From the NCBI GenBank assembly GCA_905331475.1, contig CAJNYU010000007.1:372001-436000 (forward strand): 64,000 nt of DNA. Reading direction: 5' to 3'. The DNA is from Rotaria socialis. Lineage: Eukaryota; Rotifera; Eurotatoria; Philodinida; Philodinidae. Each line of letters opens with the position of its first letter. Positions within the stretch are counted from its first letter, which is position 1. Positions 44,091 through 55,500 of this stretch are shown here, one piece after another. A program made the translations under genes and the position numbers. The notes under the pieces were generated by a model that worked only from the letters and a program-made list of their open reading frames with translations, was not told the DNA's origin and did not search any database.

Positions 44091-46099
44091 AATAATTTTC
44101 TAGGATGTTTCTTTACTCTATAATAAAGAAATAAAAGATCATTAATTAGAGTATATAATTTATACTCAGAATCGAATATTTGCTGGAATAACAGCACGCT
44201 GTAGATTTTAACACTGATTAGAAAAAACAACAACAAGAGTAATAATAGATTAAAAATATGTTTATATTATAAGCCTTTCATGATATGATTGTATATTTAA
44301 CGATGAATTTGAAGTTTTATTTGTGGTTTTGAATATAAAGTGAGCGGCTTGTCCATGTAACGCGCTACTTCGCTCCTCAAGTTTTGAAAAATGTTTTTTT
44401 TCGAGATGGAGATCTCTATGCATGTATTGTTAGATGCAAATTTTTGCGCTGGTTACGAATCTAGAACTTTTTTTTATTAAAAAAGTGAAATTTTCGCATC
44501 CTAAATCGCATTTTATAGTTCCAAAAAATCGAATTTTGAACTTTTAAACGAAAAACGTTTTTGGCAAAAGTGGTCATATGTAGAGAATAGAACATTGAGT
44601 GTGAAAATAAAATAGGCCTGACTATCTTAAGTAGTTCAGAATCGATCGGCAAAAAGTATGGGTGTGTGGGTCTGGGTCTAGTTCATTGGATAAGGCACTA
44701 GTACACACCCACACCCAATCTGTATAGTTTTTTTGAGATGGGTTTTTTTTTCTGTTTAACACTTTCCAGTGATTTCTTACACTCCTTCATTTACATGCAT
44801 ATATATGTTATTGAAAGTTTATTTTGAAATAATAACCATATGGAAAAATAAACTTTGCATCGCTTCAAGCTTCTTGAAAGAAAACATTTGAAAACATGCT
44901 ATTAGTATGGCTATTAGTTTGAAATTTTGTCAGCCACATCCATTATCAAGTGGTATAGCTTTTTGTGAAAAACGAAAACGAGCATGAATGCAAAATGCAA
45001 CAAAAACTGGTCGATTATTGAAAGTTTTTACAACTTTTCATACGGCGCGCAAGAATGGAAATAAAAACGCTCACTTTGATTAGATTAATTGTACTGCATA
45101 TCATTGAGACCGATTGAATCGATTAGTTCATGGAAAGATGTCATGAAAGTCTAGATATATTTGAGATTTAATTCAGTCAGTACTTGAAAAATGCAATCTT
45201 TTTTTTTATCAAGTCTATTTCAAGATCAAGTTAGTAAAACTCGTCATTTGATTTCTTGCATACTACAATTCTTATCTTTAGTTTGAACAACTCTTTTTTT
45301 GTTACTTGCATTGCTGTAACTTAATATGAATATTTTGTCTAATTGTCTAAAAAAACTATAGTTGTAAAGCGTGATAATGTTCAAAATTAAATTTGCTCAC
45401 TCAAATATAACTTTTTGTCTTTTGTACTAGAGTTATGGTTTTACATGTTGACCGACGACACTCGAATATAATTACAGCTATTCTCCCTGATTCTGTTTAA
45501 TAATATTTGATACATAGACGAAGAAGAATTAATACAAGGACCAATAATTGTGAGGTGTATAAAAAAAAAGAAGTATGCACATATAGATATGCAAAAAAAT
45601 CGATGGATAGTTTCGACTGATAACAACCAATTATACAGTTATGCACTGGTAGTTTTCCCCACATCTTTCGTTAAACTGATCACACTATAATTAAAGCGTA
45701 ACCTATTGACTGTTACTTTTATGGCTTGCTGTCGCTTACATGATTCCGAAAACATTTCATATGTACATCACTTTCCAAGTATCTCAACGCGTTTTCTATA
45801 ATTTCATAGTCATACATATGTCATCCTTTTTATTCATTTTCGATGGGAGTCATCCCTACGTCATGTGATAAAATCTTTCAACTGAATCATAGTTGCTAAC
45901 ATGTGTATTTGCGTCAGCGATGATTTTAATTATGTTGGGAAAAACATGAATCATTTTCAAGGAAGTATTTGCCAATATAAAACCATATAAATTTTTCAGT
46001 TATCATCACTTTAATTTATTTCTCAAACCGACAAGTGAATCGACGATCATTTCTACAATTTCCAGCGTCTTCTCAGTAACAAAAAAACAAAAAGAAATA
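44091..46099. other. intergenic
   Basis: No gene recognised. It contains the telomere-like hairpin at 44659-44716. Two TATA-like boxes (TATAAAA near 45976 and ATATAAAT near 45985) lie upstream of the small reading frame at 46100. Confidence 0.4.
44659..44716. repeat. telomere-like G-rich/C-rich hairpin 3
   Basis: GGGTGTGTGGGTCTGGGTC is followed about 25 bases later by ACACACCCACACCC, giving complementary arms that could form a hairpin or, as single strands, G-rich structure. Confidence 0.5.
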
Positions 46100-46195
46100 A
46101 TGTACGTATGCTGCTGCTGTTGTATTCAATATGTCCCAGGACCATATGGTCAAATGGTGCCTTGCCTTTGTTGTTATCCTGCAGTAATGCCTTAA
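46100..46195 (+). CDS. possible 31-residue cysteine-rich peptide
   Basis: A short frame translates to MYVCCCCCIQYVPGPYGQ, then MVPCLCCYPAVMP and stop. It has eight cysteines of 31 residues, including five in a row, and a Pro/Tyr/Gly centre. TATA-like boxes lie about 115-125 bp upstream and the ATG has an A-rich context. Not recognised as any family. The layout (Cys run, Pro-Tyr-Gly, second Cys cluster) resembles small Cys-rich membrane-associated peptides. It may be a chance frame. Confidence 0.35.
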   Translation: MYVCCCCCIQYVPGPYGQMVPCLCCYPAVMP

Positions 46196-48167
46196 TTTGG
46201 TGATGGAACCGAAGCTAGCGTAACAAGAATGTGACTTATTTCAACATGAAAAATTCTCAATTTCTGCAGGCAGAGATCAAGAAAATCTTTCTAGTTCTAT
46301 TCTATTCATTCATACAATGATCACCAACAATACTTTCCAATTCAACAATGCACTTGGTTTCCAACTTGAATAGTTTACGCTAGCCCTGGTTCCAATATTC
46401 CTTGCAAATGTTTAGAATTCAACAAACAATTCACACCCTCAAGTGCATGCAATTACTATTGTTAATCAGCCAAGATGTGTCCATAATGAAAATAATTGTT
46501 ATCTAATTAAGATTACTTATTACTCACGTCATTATTCCAGAAAATAGAAACTATCTTACAGCAGCAATAGTTGCTATCGTTACTAAAATATTCTTCTATG
46601 CATGCATGAGATAAAATATCAAAAGTATAGCTGTGTGTCAGGGTTTGATATTTTCGATTTATAGGGTAAAATAAAATTGATATCTGTGACATCGTATCAC
46701 AATCGAAAAAGAAAATGGTTTCAATGAAAAATATTTGTATATGTTCTAATTCAGTTGTCATTCAACGATCATTATTTCATATTACAATTTTATGTTCTCG
46801 TGAATATTTTGTGGAAACTAAAAGCAAAATTTTGAACGGCAAATCAAGGATCTTTGTATGAATAGAGTACATATCTCTTAAATTGAACACCTTCCATGGG
46901 CGTTTACGTCTGACTACAAATTGTTTTCTCATTGAAAATATTTTTTTGTTAACTTAACAAATCGAAATTATACTATAAAAAGAAATATCCTTAAGTATAA
47001 ATTATCATTACAAATGTGTGGTGTTGTGTAAAATTACTTAGCATGTAAATAGTAGTCATTCGAATATAATACCACAACATTTCATCAATAATGTTTTTTG
47101 ATTCTACCTACCTGAAAACTATGAAGTTAGTACCAAAGAGCAATGTAAAAATAATAATTCTATCTGAAAGTACGATATCAATCGGTTTGAATTCAAATTG
47201 CACAATCAAATGACAAATTGAGCAAACTCAAATTTTGTTTTTAAATATATTTTAATCCCATGATAGTTCGAACAAATGAATAAAGAGACGACTTCTCCTA
47301 CATCTATATGCACACATTGTCCCATACTGATACCAATGTAAAAATAGATAAAACATTTTTACCTAGATGTTCTTGCAAACACGTTAGCAATTTTGTCATT
47401 TTGCGACCATATACTTCTTATCATCATAGTTAATAACATTTGTTGATGTGTTCGTTGGTAAAAAAGTTCGAGTTACTGCGTTGTTCTTTTTACTCAATAC
47501 ATGGTAATATACAAAAAATAACTCTTTACATCCACTTCATGCATGAATAACATCATATATGCCTTCTGCTAAAGCCGAGTACTTCTTGACTGTTGCAAGC
47601 ATTAAACAAATATATTTAAAATGTTAGCGTGTACAACTTTTGCAGTAAAATAAAAGAAAATTAGTCCGAAAATACACGTTAAACATATTTTTATTGATGC
47701 CCATAAGTTCAGCCAAAATACGAACAGTTATGAGTAAGTTAGTTTTCTACGTCAACTGTTAATTCTCTTATGAAATCAGTTGTTTTTAATCATGTTTAGT
47801 TAGAATTCATTCTAATATGATATCGTTACGGTATTCTTAAAATATTGTTTGATTCATCATTAGCGCATGTTCATTATATAATATTCAGACCTTTTTTCTA
47901 ACTCATAAATTCAATAATGAAAGTATCATCATCATCATCCTCCCCAACGAATTCTTGTATAATAAAACCATCAGATTATTTCTTCAAAAACTTGCTGCTC
48001 AAAAGTTATTTTTTTGCATTATGTGCAAACATATCATCATACACTTCTAGGTTCTATGAACATACACTATATTTTATCTTTTTATTTCTTGTTATAAGTA
48101 TCGCAACTCACACGACTGAAACCGCCATAAAATAATCTTCACAACTATCATATTCAAAAATTGAATC
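46196..48167. other. intergenic, upstream of alpha-galactosidase
   Basis: AT-rich with no supported gene. A 72-codon frame at 47917-48135 starts with a serine run and was not accepted. Confidence 0.45.
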
Positions 48168-49463
48168 ATGCTTTTTATAATCGTATCATCAATGTTATTG
48201 TTTATAAATCCGCTACTCATATCAAGTTTAAATAATGGTTTAGCTTTAACTCCTCCAATGGGTTGGTCTACTTGGAATGTTTTTTATTGTGATTATACTG
48301 AAGTAGACCTCATGCAAATAGCTGATATGTTGGTTGCCACAGGTATGTTGTCTGCAGGATATAAGTATTTGAATATTGATGATTGTTGGGAAGCTTCTTC
48401 TCGTGATCCAACCAGTGGAATGTTACAGTATAATGAAACAAAATTCCCACACGGTATGGCAGCATTAGCCGATTATATTCATTCAAAAGGGTTATTATTT
48501 GGAATTTATTCGAGTTCTGGTGAATTGACATGCCAAAAATATCCTGGGTCTTGGCAACATGAATATCTTGATGCAGCATTATTCTCGAGTTGGAATGTTG
48601 ACTTTTTAAAATTAGATTGTTGTTATCAAGATAATATTAAAGATCGAGCTACAGCGTTTACACGTTGGTCAGCAGCATTATCCGTACAAAATCGTTCGAT
48701 TCTTTACAGTTGTGATACTGATGAATTAATATTAAATGAAAACAATTTAGAATTTCCATTTCAATGGGCTCCTGATTATTGTAATATGGCTCGAATATCT
48801 TGGGATATCTATGATAAATGGGAATCAACATTGAGTATACTAGATCGTGCAGCAAACATCTATTATGCTTCACGACCAGGCTATTGGAATGACTTAGATA
48901 TTTTAACAGTTGGCTTAGGTCAACAGACACTCGAAGAATATACTTCACAATTCTCGCTATGGGCAATCATAAGTTCACCTCTGATTGCTGGAAATGATTT
49001 AAGAAAAATGACAAAAGAAATCATAAATATTTTAACGAATACCGAAGTTATTGCAATCAATCAAGATAAATTAGGTCGATCAGGTAATATGATTCGACGT
49101 GCATTCGATGGATCCTATGAAGTCTGGGCAAAGCCGCTTTATTATGAACATACACCGCAGTTTTATAATATCGATAGTGCACCACATTTTAATCCTTTGC
49201 CTTTTCATGCAGTTGTCTTATTAAATCGATTGAATACTACAGCTAATATCACATTCAACTTTGACGATTTATTCGATCATTATCTATGTCCTCATCCACC
49301 TACTCCAATCTGGACAGTTTCCATTCGAGATCTTTGGCTTCATCAAAATTTAGGAACATTTGTTGAAACTTGGACAACTACCAATGTACCAGCACATGGC
49401 GTTAGAATGATTACAGTTTTATTGACGAATACGACAATTTCTCATAATCGATATATTTCTTAA
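48168..49463 (+). CDS. secreted GH27 alpha-galactosidase, intronless
   Basis: Glycoside hydrolase family 27, which removes terminal alpha-galactose (or N-acetylgalactosamine) from glycans. One uninterrupted frame of 431 residues has a signal peptide (about 1-20). LALTPPMGWSTWN, the family's start signature, follows at once. YLNIDDCW gives the substrate-binding Asp pair, FLKLDCC supplies the nucleophile Asp150, and YCNMARISWDI the acid/base Asp213. RPGYWNDLDILTVG replaces the usual NDPDM with NDLDI. A beta-sandwich C-terminal domain follows. It is the only long intron-free gene in a window of intron-rich genes, so horizontal acquisition or a retrocopy is possible. Secretion fits digestion of plant or algal galactosides. 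Confidence 0.95.
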   Translation: MLFIIVSSMLLFINPLLISSLNNGLALTPPMGWSTWNVFYCDYTEVDLMQIADMLVATGMLSAGYKYLNIDDCWEASSRDPTSGMLQYNETKFPHGMAALADYIHSKGLLFGIYSSSGELTCQKYPGSWQHEYLDAALFSSWNVDFLKLDCCYQDNIKDRATAFTRWSAALSVQNRSILYSCDTDELILNENNLEFPFQWAPDYCNMARISWDIYDKWESTLSILDRAANIYYASRPGYWNDLDILTVGLGQQTLEEYTSQFSLWAIISSPLIAGNDLRKMTKEIINILTNTEVIAINQDKLGRSGNMIRRAFDGSYEVWAKPLYYEHTPQFYNIDSAPHFNPLPFHAVVLLNRLNTTANITFNFDDLFDHYLCPHPPTPIWTVSIRDLWLHQNLGTFVETWTTTNVPAHGVRMITVLLTNTTISHNRYIS

Positions 49464-49759
49464 TAGATACTTCTTTTTGTCTCGTGTTCTGCAGTTTGCT
49501 TTTCCACACGACTTCATTACTACGGTATGGTGGCAAATCAACGAAAAACGTTTAAGCGAAAATTTTTGAGCTAATAAAATAGCGAAAATATCCTTTGGCG
49601 AAAAATTTTTTCAGCGAAAACATATTTTGAGCGAATTGTGAAGGGTAAAACAGAGAAGTGTAAAATAGAGTAATCTTCAGTTTAACTTAACATGAAAAAT
49701 AAGGGCGTTTTTAAAATTTAAACGAAATGTAATACATGAGCATCAAATGATATAAAAAA

Positions 49760-50026
49760 CTACCGATTTAGAAATAAAATATATGAAGGGTGTGAGTGTG
49801 GGTGTGAGGTGTGAGGTGTGAGCAAATGTTGATGTTGTCCATTAGCTTTAACGAATTGATCACTTGAATTGGTATGAACATTCGCTGCACAGCTATTTGA
49901 TTGACAAACCCAGTACTTAACATCTTTTGTGGACTGTTTTAGTCGATAAACATATCCTGAATAAATAAGCATTCGTTTCCCTCGATTTGAAGTGGTAAAA
50001 GAGAGTATTCTCGGGTCAAGCATCAC
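49760..50026 (-). CDS. FLYWCH-type zinc finger fragment
   Basis: The minus-strand frame of 88 residues holds all FLYWCH ligands in order: SFTTSNRGKRMLIYSGYVYR, then KYWVCQSNSCAANVHT and QHQH. It resembles the zinc finger found beside transposases and in small animal DNA-binding proteins. It lies inside the Mutator-like element and probably belongs to it. The C-terminal His/Pro/Ser part is read from the G-rich telomere-like tract at 49788-49822, so the true end is unsure. No intron or partner exon was found. Confidence 0.65.
   Translation of the reverse strand: MMLDPRILSFTTSNRGKRMLIYSGYVYRLKQSTKDVKYWVCQSNSCAANVHTNSSDQFVKANGQHQHLLTPHTSHPHSHPSYILFLNR
49788..49822. repeat. telomere-like G-rich tract 4
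   Basis: GGGTGTGAGTGTGGGTGTG followed by AGGTGTGAGGTGTGAG, with no C-rich partner nearby. It sits inside the Mutator-like element. Confidence 0.5.
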
Positions 50027-50386
50027 TGGTGAGCGAAATGAACTAAATGAATGAACTATGTAACATCAATTACGGACGATTATATATATCGAATAAAAAA
50101 GAATATAATAGATTAACACGTTGAGAAGAGTGAAACCGACAAATGCGGTCATATATGCAGACACATCCGCATGATGATTCATCGTCAAACAAACAATCAA
50201 ATCTTATCAAGAAAAAATTTCTCTAATTTCTACAGCCGCTCTTTTTGCTAATAAAAAACTTCGAGTTTTCGCTATTTTACTTTTCGCACTTTTTTTTCGC
50301 TATTATAATTTTCGCGCTTTTTTTTTCGCTGAAAATACCTTTCGCTATTATGATTTTCGCTCAATCGACACCATATTCATTACTAC

Positions 50387-52507
50387 TAGTAAATTACTCT
50401 CTAATAACAATTGTTAGACGTTGAACCTTTTAAAATATGAATAAAATATAATTCTTTCTCAAAGAAAAGTTACATACTGGTAAACAAAAAAGCCAATCCA
50501 ACAGATTTAATCTGCGAGTGATGTCATAATCCCGTTACACCGGGTAACGACTTTTTCTCCAGCTAAACTTACTTTATAAACATTCGGTGTATTACCCTAA
50601 AGGGTAGCAACTTAGATATCCTCGAAGAAATACAAAAAAAGAACTGAAATTTGCATAAGATGCTCAATTCGAATTTGAATATAATTGATTCATGTACTGC
50701 ACAGTAACACTTCGGAGAAACTTATGGCACAGACATTGCTACAGGAAAATGCAAATAATATCATTTTATCTGAATTGTTTTTTAAATAATTTGAATTTAG
50801 ACATGCATATTACTGAGGCTGAAATGTATGGCATTAATTATGATTCCTAGGAGCATTCCCTGGATTCCTGACAATGCGTAGCATTGGTAGATGGAAGGCT
50901 GTCGCTGATGGAAGCAAGCCGGACGCTATTGCATGAATATCTTAGGCTTCTAAAAGAATGCGTGAAATTGCTGAAACCATGTATCAGGTTGCTAAGATTA
51001 TTCCTCGGCTTCCGATACCCTTGCCTCACGTTGCTGCCAGTACGCGTGGAGTCCTTCGTGACACACCACAGGTACCGGAACACATACCTGAGCTGCTAGA
51101 TACTTCAGACAGGTTACTGCAACTGTGCCTCATCTTGTTACAGGTATCCAAACCAACTTTCACACAAATTAACCGATACATCTCGTAGCACTCAATTTCT
51201 TACAGCAAACACAGGACTGCATCTAGCAACCTCAGGAATTGTTTTAACAAACGCAGGCATCCTTGTAGCAGACTCAAAGTCATCAATGGATTCTTCGAAA
51301 ATCTCGTTCTTATTTTATGTGGAATTAGGCAGCTGCTCCGAATTCCTCAACTTTAAAACAAATAGTAAAATGAAAGTGGATACCCTAGGGGTAATACCCC
51401 AAAAAGAATTTGATGGGTATTATGACATCTATGGAATTTCTGGGGTGCTTTTTCCTATTTCATTCGAAAACACACCCACTCATCTTCAATCCTTATCTAC
51501 GTGTACATTAAATTAATCATACATACGTGAGTGCATAGCTTAAACGATTAATATGAAACCAATTAATATTGGACTGACTGAAATAAAATTCTGAAACTAA
51601 AAACAGTATTCCGAACTCTTATTAAATCAATTTATTCAACTTGGGCTAGTTTCTGGAAAAATCCATATATATGCACATGCAGGAGACTGCAGCACATCTT
51701 CGTAACAATATGAATGCCCGATTTGTTATTTTCGAAGTGATATTATTGGTGTGATTGCGTAGGGGAGGAACACTCGCGCTTATGCACATTTCATTTTCTT
51801 GGCTTCATGCTGCTCACTTCTTTCGCTCATTAATGTTGATCGATGTAGTAAAGAAAACAACCGCGGAGAAAAGAAAAAAAACGAATAGAAATCAACATAA
51901 AAATGGAATATGTAGAAAAACAATCATTTTTTGAAGTAAAAGTATAAAGTCAAAGAATGATAAGGTTGATTTTGTGTTAATCACTGAAAGTATACAAATA
52001 AAATTGAATATCCGCGCGCCTTTGTTCTCATAGTGATCAAATAGCACCACTTTCTGTTCAAAGTGTATTCACAATCATAACCATATCAATATGCCTATTG
52101 GTGTCTTTGATAATATTTGTCTCGTCTGATGATCGTTTTGTTTTCATCATCGATGTTTTTCTCTGTTACGTTGCCTTCAATTTCTTTTAGTGACTCTCAT
52201 AATTTCATTCTCCCTGCATGATTAACGGGATGCTTATTCTTCCCTCTAAAGGTAATTATCGTCTTCCCAAAACAACTCAGTGAGTCATCAACAGTGCTGA
52301 AATTTGCTACTATTTTCGTCTACCCCTTTCTTTCGCATTCTTTTCTTCCGAGCCCTGCCGTGTGTGCGTCTGTATAAAACATCTTTGACATCTATCGAAA
52401 ATAATTCTCTTTCTCTTTCTCCTTCTACTTTGTGTCATTTTGCTACAGATCTACAATCTTTATCAATTGCCACGAAAAATTATCAAGAAAATAACAATTA
52501 TCTGGCA
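50387..52507. other. intergenic, upstream of the STRA6-like gene
   Basis: No gene accepted. 50840-51520 has a higher GC content and overlapping frames in several phases, but none shows a domain or splicing partner. AT-rich sequence precedes the gene start. Confidence 0.4.
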
Positions 52508-55500
52508 ATGCAGACAATTGTATTGTCTCTTTCCCTTCTGGTTACTATTTATATAATTGTACAGCCAAGTGCATGTACATTGCCAGTGAATCTTCAAAAC
52601 GTCGATCTTGTCGATATAACTTCATCATGGGAAAGATTTCCCACGATAATTCGCAAAATTAAAGACGTTGGTATGTATTATTGATCAAGCATTAAATATT
52701 CGTGATAAGAAGAGTATCAAATGTCATTTTTTCTTTGAATGCCAACACAATTTACGAAGTATTATTCACCTATTCAAAACATGAATTTTCTCTAGACACA
52801 AAAATGCGATTGCAATAATATATTGTGCACGGATATTCGATAGGAATCCGTCAGATTTTATTTTTATACAAAAACTATTATTTTGCAATCGATCGATAAA
52901 ATTCAAAGAATAGTTTTTCATAGTTTATATCAACAGAGATAATCGGACGATCTATGAACCACAATGTGACTGCATCCGCTGATTTAAACTCTATGAGATT
53001 GAGGAATATCGAGTTTCGATGGTAGATCGTCAAACTGTACGACTAATGTCTATTCAACTTTTGCTATTATTATATGCTAGTGTCGGCTTGGCTCAGTAGT
53101 AATTTGACGTTTCTTTGTTTTCTTTTTGCACTGGCCTAGAACAGGAGTCATACTCTTGATAATCGATCTTATTCTTCGTATGATTACTTTTAGTCGATCG
53201 ATTCCGTTGTCCAAAAGGATGGCAACGTCTAGGCGGTTCATGCTACTTCATTTCAAACATAGCATCAACATCAAATGAAGCTAATTCTACCTGTAATTTC
53301 TTGTATTTCAATCATTCAAGGTTGATGCAAATTCGTCGTCCAATCGAATTATTCTATGCAGCAGATATTCTCATTAAAAATAATTTCTCTGCATTGATGC
53401 TCAATATCCATCCACAATTACTTAACAGTTAGTCCATATCAGCAAATAAATGTCTAATTCCATGTATTTGCCTAGGAAAACATATTGACAAATTGTTGAT
53501 GAATGACCAAGGTGAATGGCAGCAAATGAAAGAAAATTTTCGAGAAGTACAAATGAAAGATTATAAATCGAAAACGCAAATTCTTGATGAATTGCATGCT
53601 GCTGGTTTAAGTATATCGGGACGTTCGAAAAAAATTAAACATATTTTTCACCAAAAGAGCGGAAAAGCTCAAATTGACCATAGTGCTTCATATGAATCTG
53701 ATGCTGATGAACCAATCGATGATGTACAAAATAGGACAAAGATTCCTATGCAAAACCCAATGAAGATTAACCAACAAAAATATGATGAAGATGATCTCGA
53801 TTCCATTGATGCAGCCAACAATTTTGCACACATCGACGATGTTCATAGTGTTTGTGATCAAGTCATTTGGAATGATATAAAAAATGATTCTCAAGTCTAT
53901 ATTCTAAGAATTGTTTTGCATGCTGAGAAAGTCATCTGTTCATTTAATGCCAGTGAACCAGACATCGAATATAATCATGTCTGTGAATATGGTACGTTAT
54001 TTTTGTTTGCTTTTCTCCTTCATATCACTCTGTTGGTCTTATCGAATAGTGTTCGACTTTTGCTTTGCAAAAGATATATGCGGTAAGCATGGTTCTTGTG
54101 TTAACGGTGCATCCGATTTCAAGTGTTCATGTTTATTCTTGTTCGATGGTTTGCTTTGTGAAAAAAGTAAGAGAACTGATTTTTTTCTTCTTCTTTGCAG
54201 CAAAACGAATTTAAAATCCGTTTTCTTGTGTATATATATATATGAAAGAAAAAATATTGCTTCAGTAAGAAAGTATCTTTAAGGAGCATCACAGAGTAGT
54301 GAGCGTTTGAAATTACAGAAACGACTCTCATCCAATCCTAAAAAACTCTTTCAAATGCAATCCACACTGACCCGCCGAATCTCATCATTAATAATGTACC
54401 AGCTGCTTCATTAAGGAGAGAATTATATGTATTTGTATTATTAATTAAGAAGAATATTTCAAGAATTGGAAAAGCAATGATATGCGCAAAATAGTTTTGT
54501 TGTTGACGTTGTTTCTCTCTTTAGTTTCGAGTCAAGGTCAACAAATTATAATCAGTTTGATTATTATTACTATTTTATATGGTTTATCGTCCCGACGATG
54601 TCGATGGTGTTCCTTGTTTTGTGTCAATCAATGTACTAGGTAAGCAAAAGTCTTCCTATAGTGGTTTTTTCTTTTCTCTACGTGATTGATCCATTTCTTG
54701 TAGAACAGAAGATGAGAAAAATATCACAACAGATCATGCTAATCTAGAGTCGCGCCATTTTACAAAAGCACAAGAAACCGCGGAATATATGTAAGTGAAC
54801 CTCTAAGAATTCATTTTTTTTTCTAATCTTCAATGGCTTTTTTATGCGAATGGTTACAATTTTACGGATGGGAAAAGACATGAATAATAGTTAACGTATG
54901 AAATGGTGAAGACGAAATTTAAGATTTAATCATTTCTTGAAATTTTTAGAAAATTAATTCATTTTCTTTTTATTTCTGTCTCTTTTTAGTTTACCAAAAA
55001 CACCGTATCGTTTTTTAAATCCAAAAAAATTTGATCTAGTTCGCCTATGTTTGATTGGCGGTTTGAATGTATTTATTCTCTCTCTACTGTTGATCCTAAC
55101 GACAATACTTCATTTCATGACATTTCAAAATAAGATTTTTCATGAAAAAGATACTATTCATATAGTAACTCAATGTGATAGAATTTCGAATTATGGAGTA
55201 GAGAATTTAATATTTGCTCCAGTCGCTCTTGCATTAATCGTGATATTTTATTGGTCAATTAAACGAGAAAGGCGATGTCCTACAGCGTGCAATGGCCGAC
55301 CTGGTATAATACCACCGATTCAACCATTTCACACGGTTAATCGATTCACAACAGCAGCTGTATTCAGCCTTCTTACGTTTGAAATATTGAAAATTTTCGA
55401 AGAGCTCTTCAGCTCTAGCGCACTATTACATGATGGTATAATCAGCGCCCTCTCCTTATACAGTGGCATTTTCTTTGTTCTCGGGTAAGGTCGATTTTTC

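Larger units (their letters stand above)
49524..50375. mobile_element. Mutator-like non-autonomous element
   Basis: TTCATTACTAC is duplicated exactly outside both ends (49513-49523 and 50376-50386), an 11-bp duplication. The ends are short inverted repeats: GGTATGGTGGC on the left and, from the right, TATGGTGTC. Subterminal arms are full of AGCGAAAA/TTTTCGCT units in inverted order. A FLYWCH zinc-finger frame lies inside. 8-11-bp duplications and FLYWCH cargo are typical of Mutator-like (MULE) elements. No transposase is present. Confidence 0.8.

Noticed and set aside
47917..48135. 72-codon frame with serine run and hydrophobic tail
   Set aside because: No domain, AT-driven hydrophobicity; could be an upstream frame of the alpha-galactosidase transcript but unsupported.
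50847..51516. Overlapping frames in a GC-richer stretch
   Set aside because: Open in several phases on both strands with no recognisable domain or consistent splicing.
52937..53019. Possible extra exon in the lectin-EGF-STRA6 gene
   Set aside because: Has an open frame after an AG but its length breaks phase with the next exon, whereas skipping it keeps phase.
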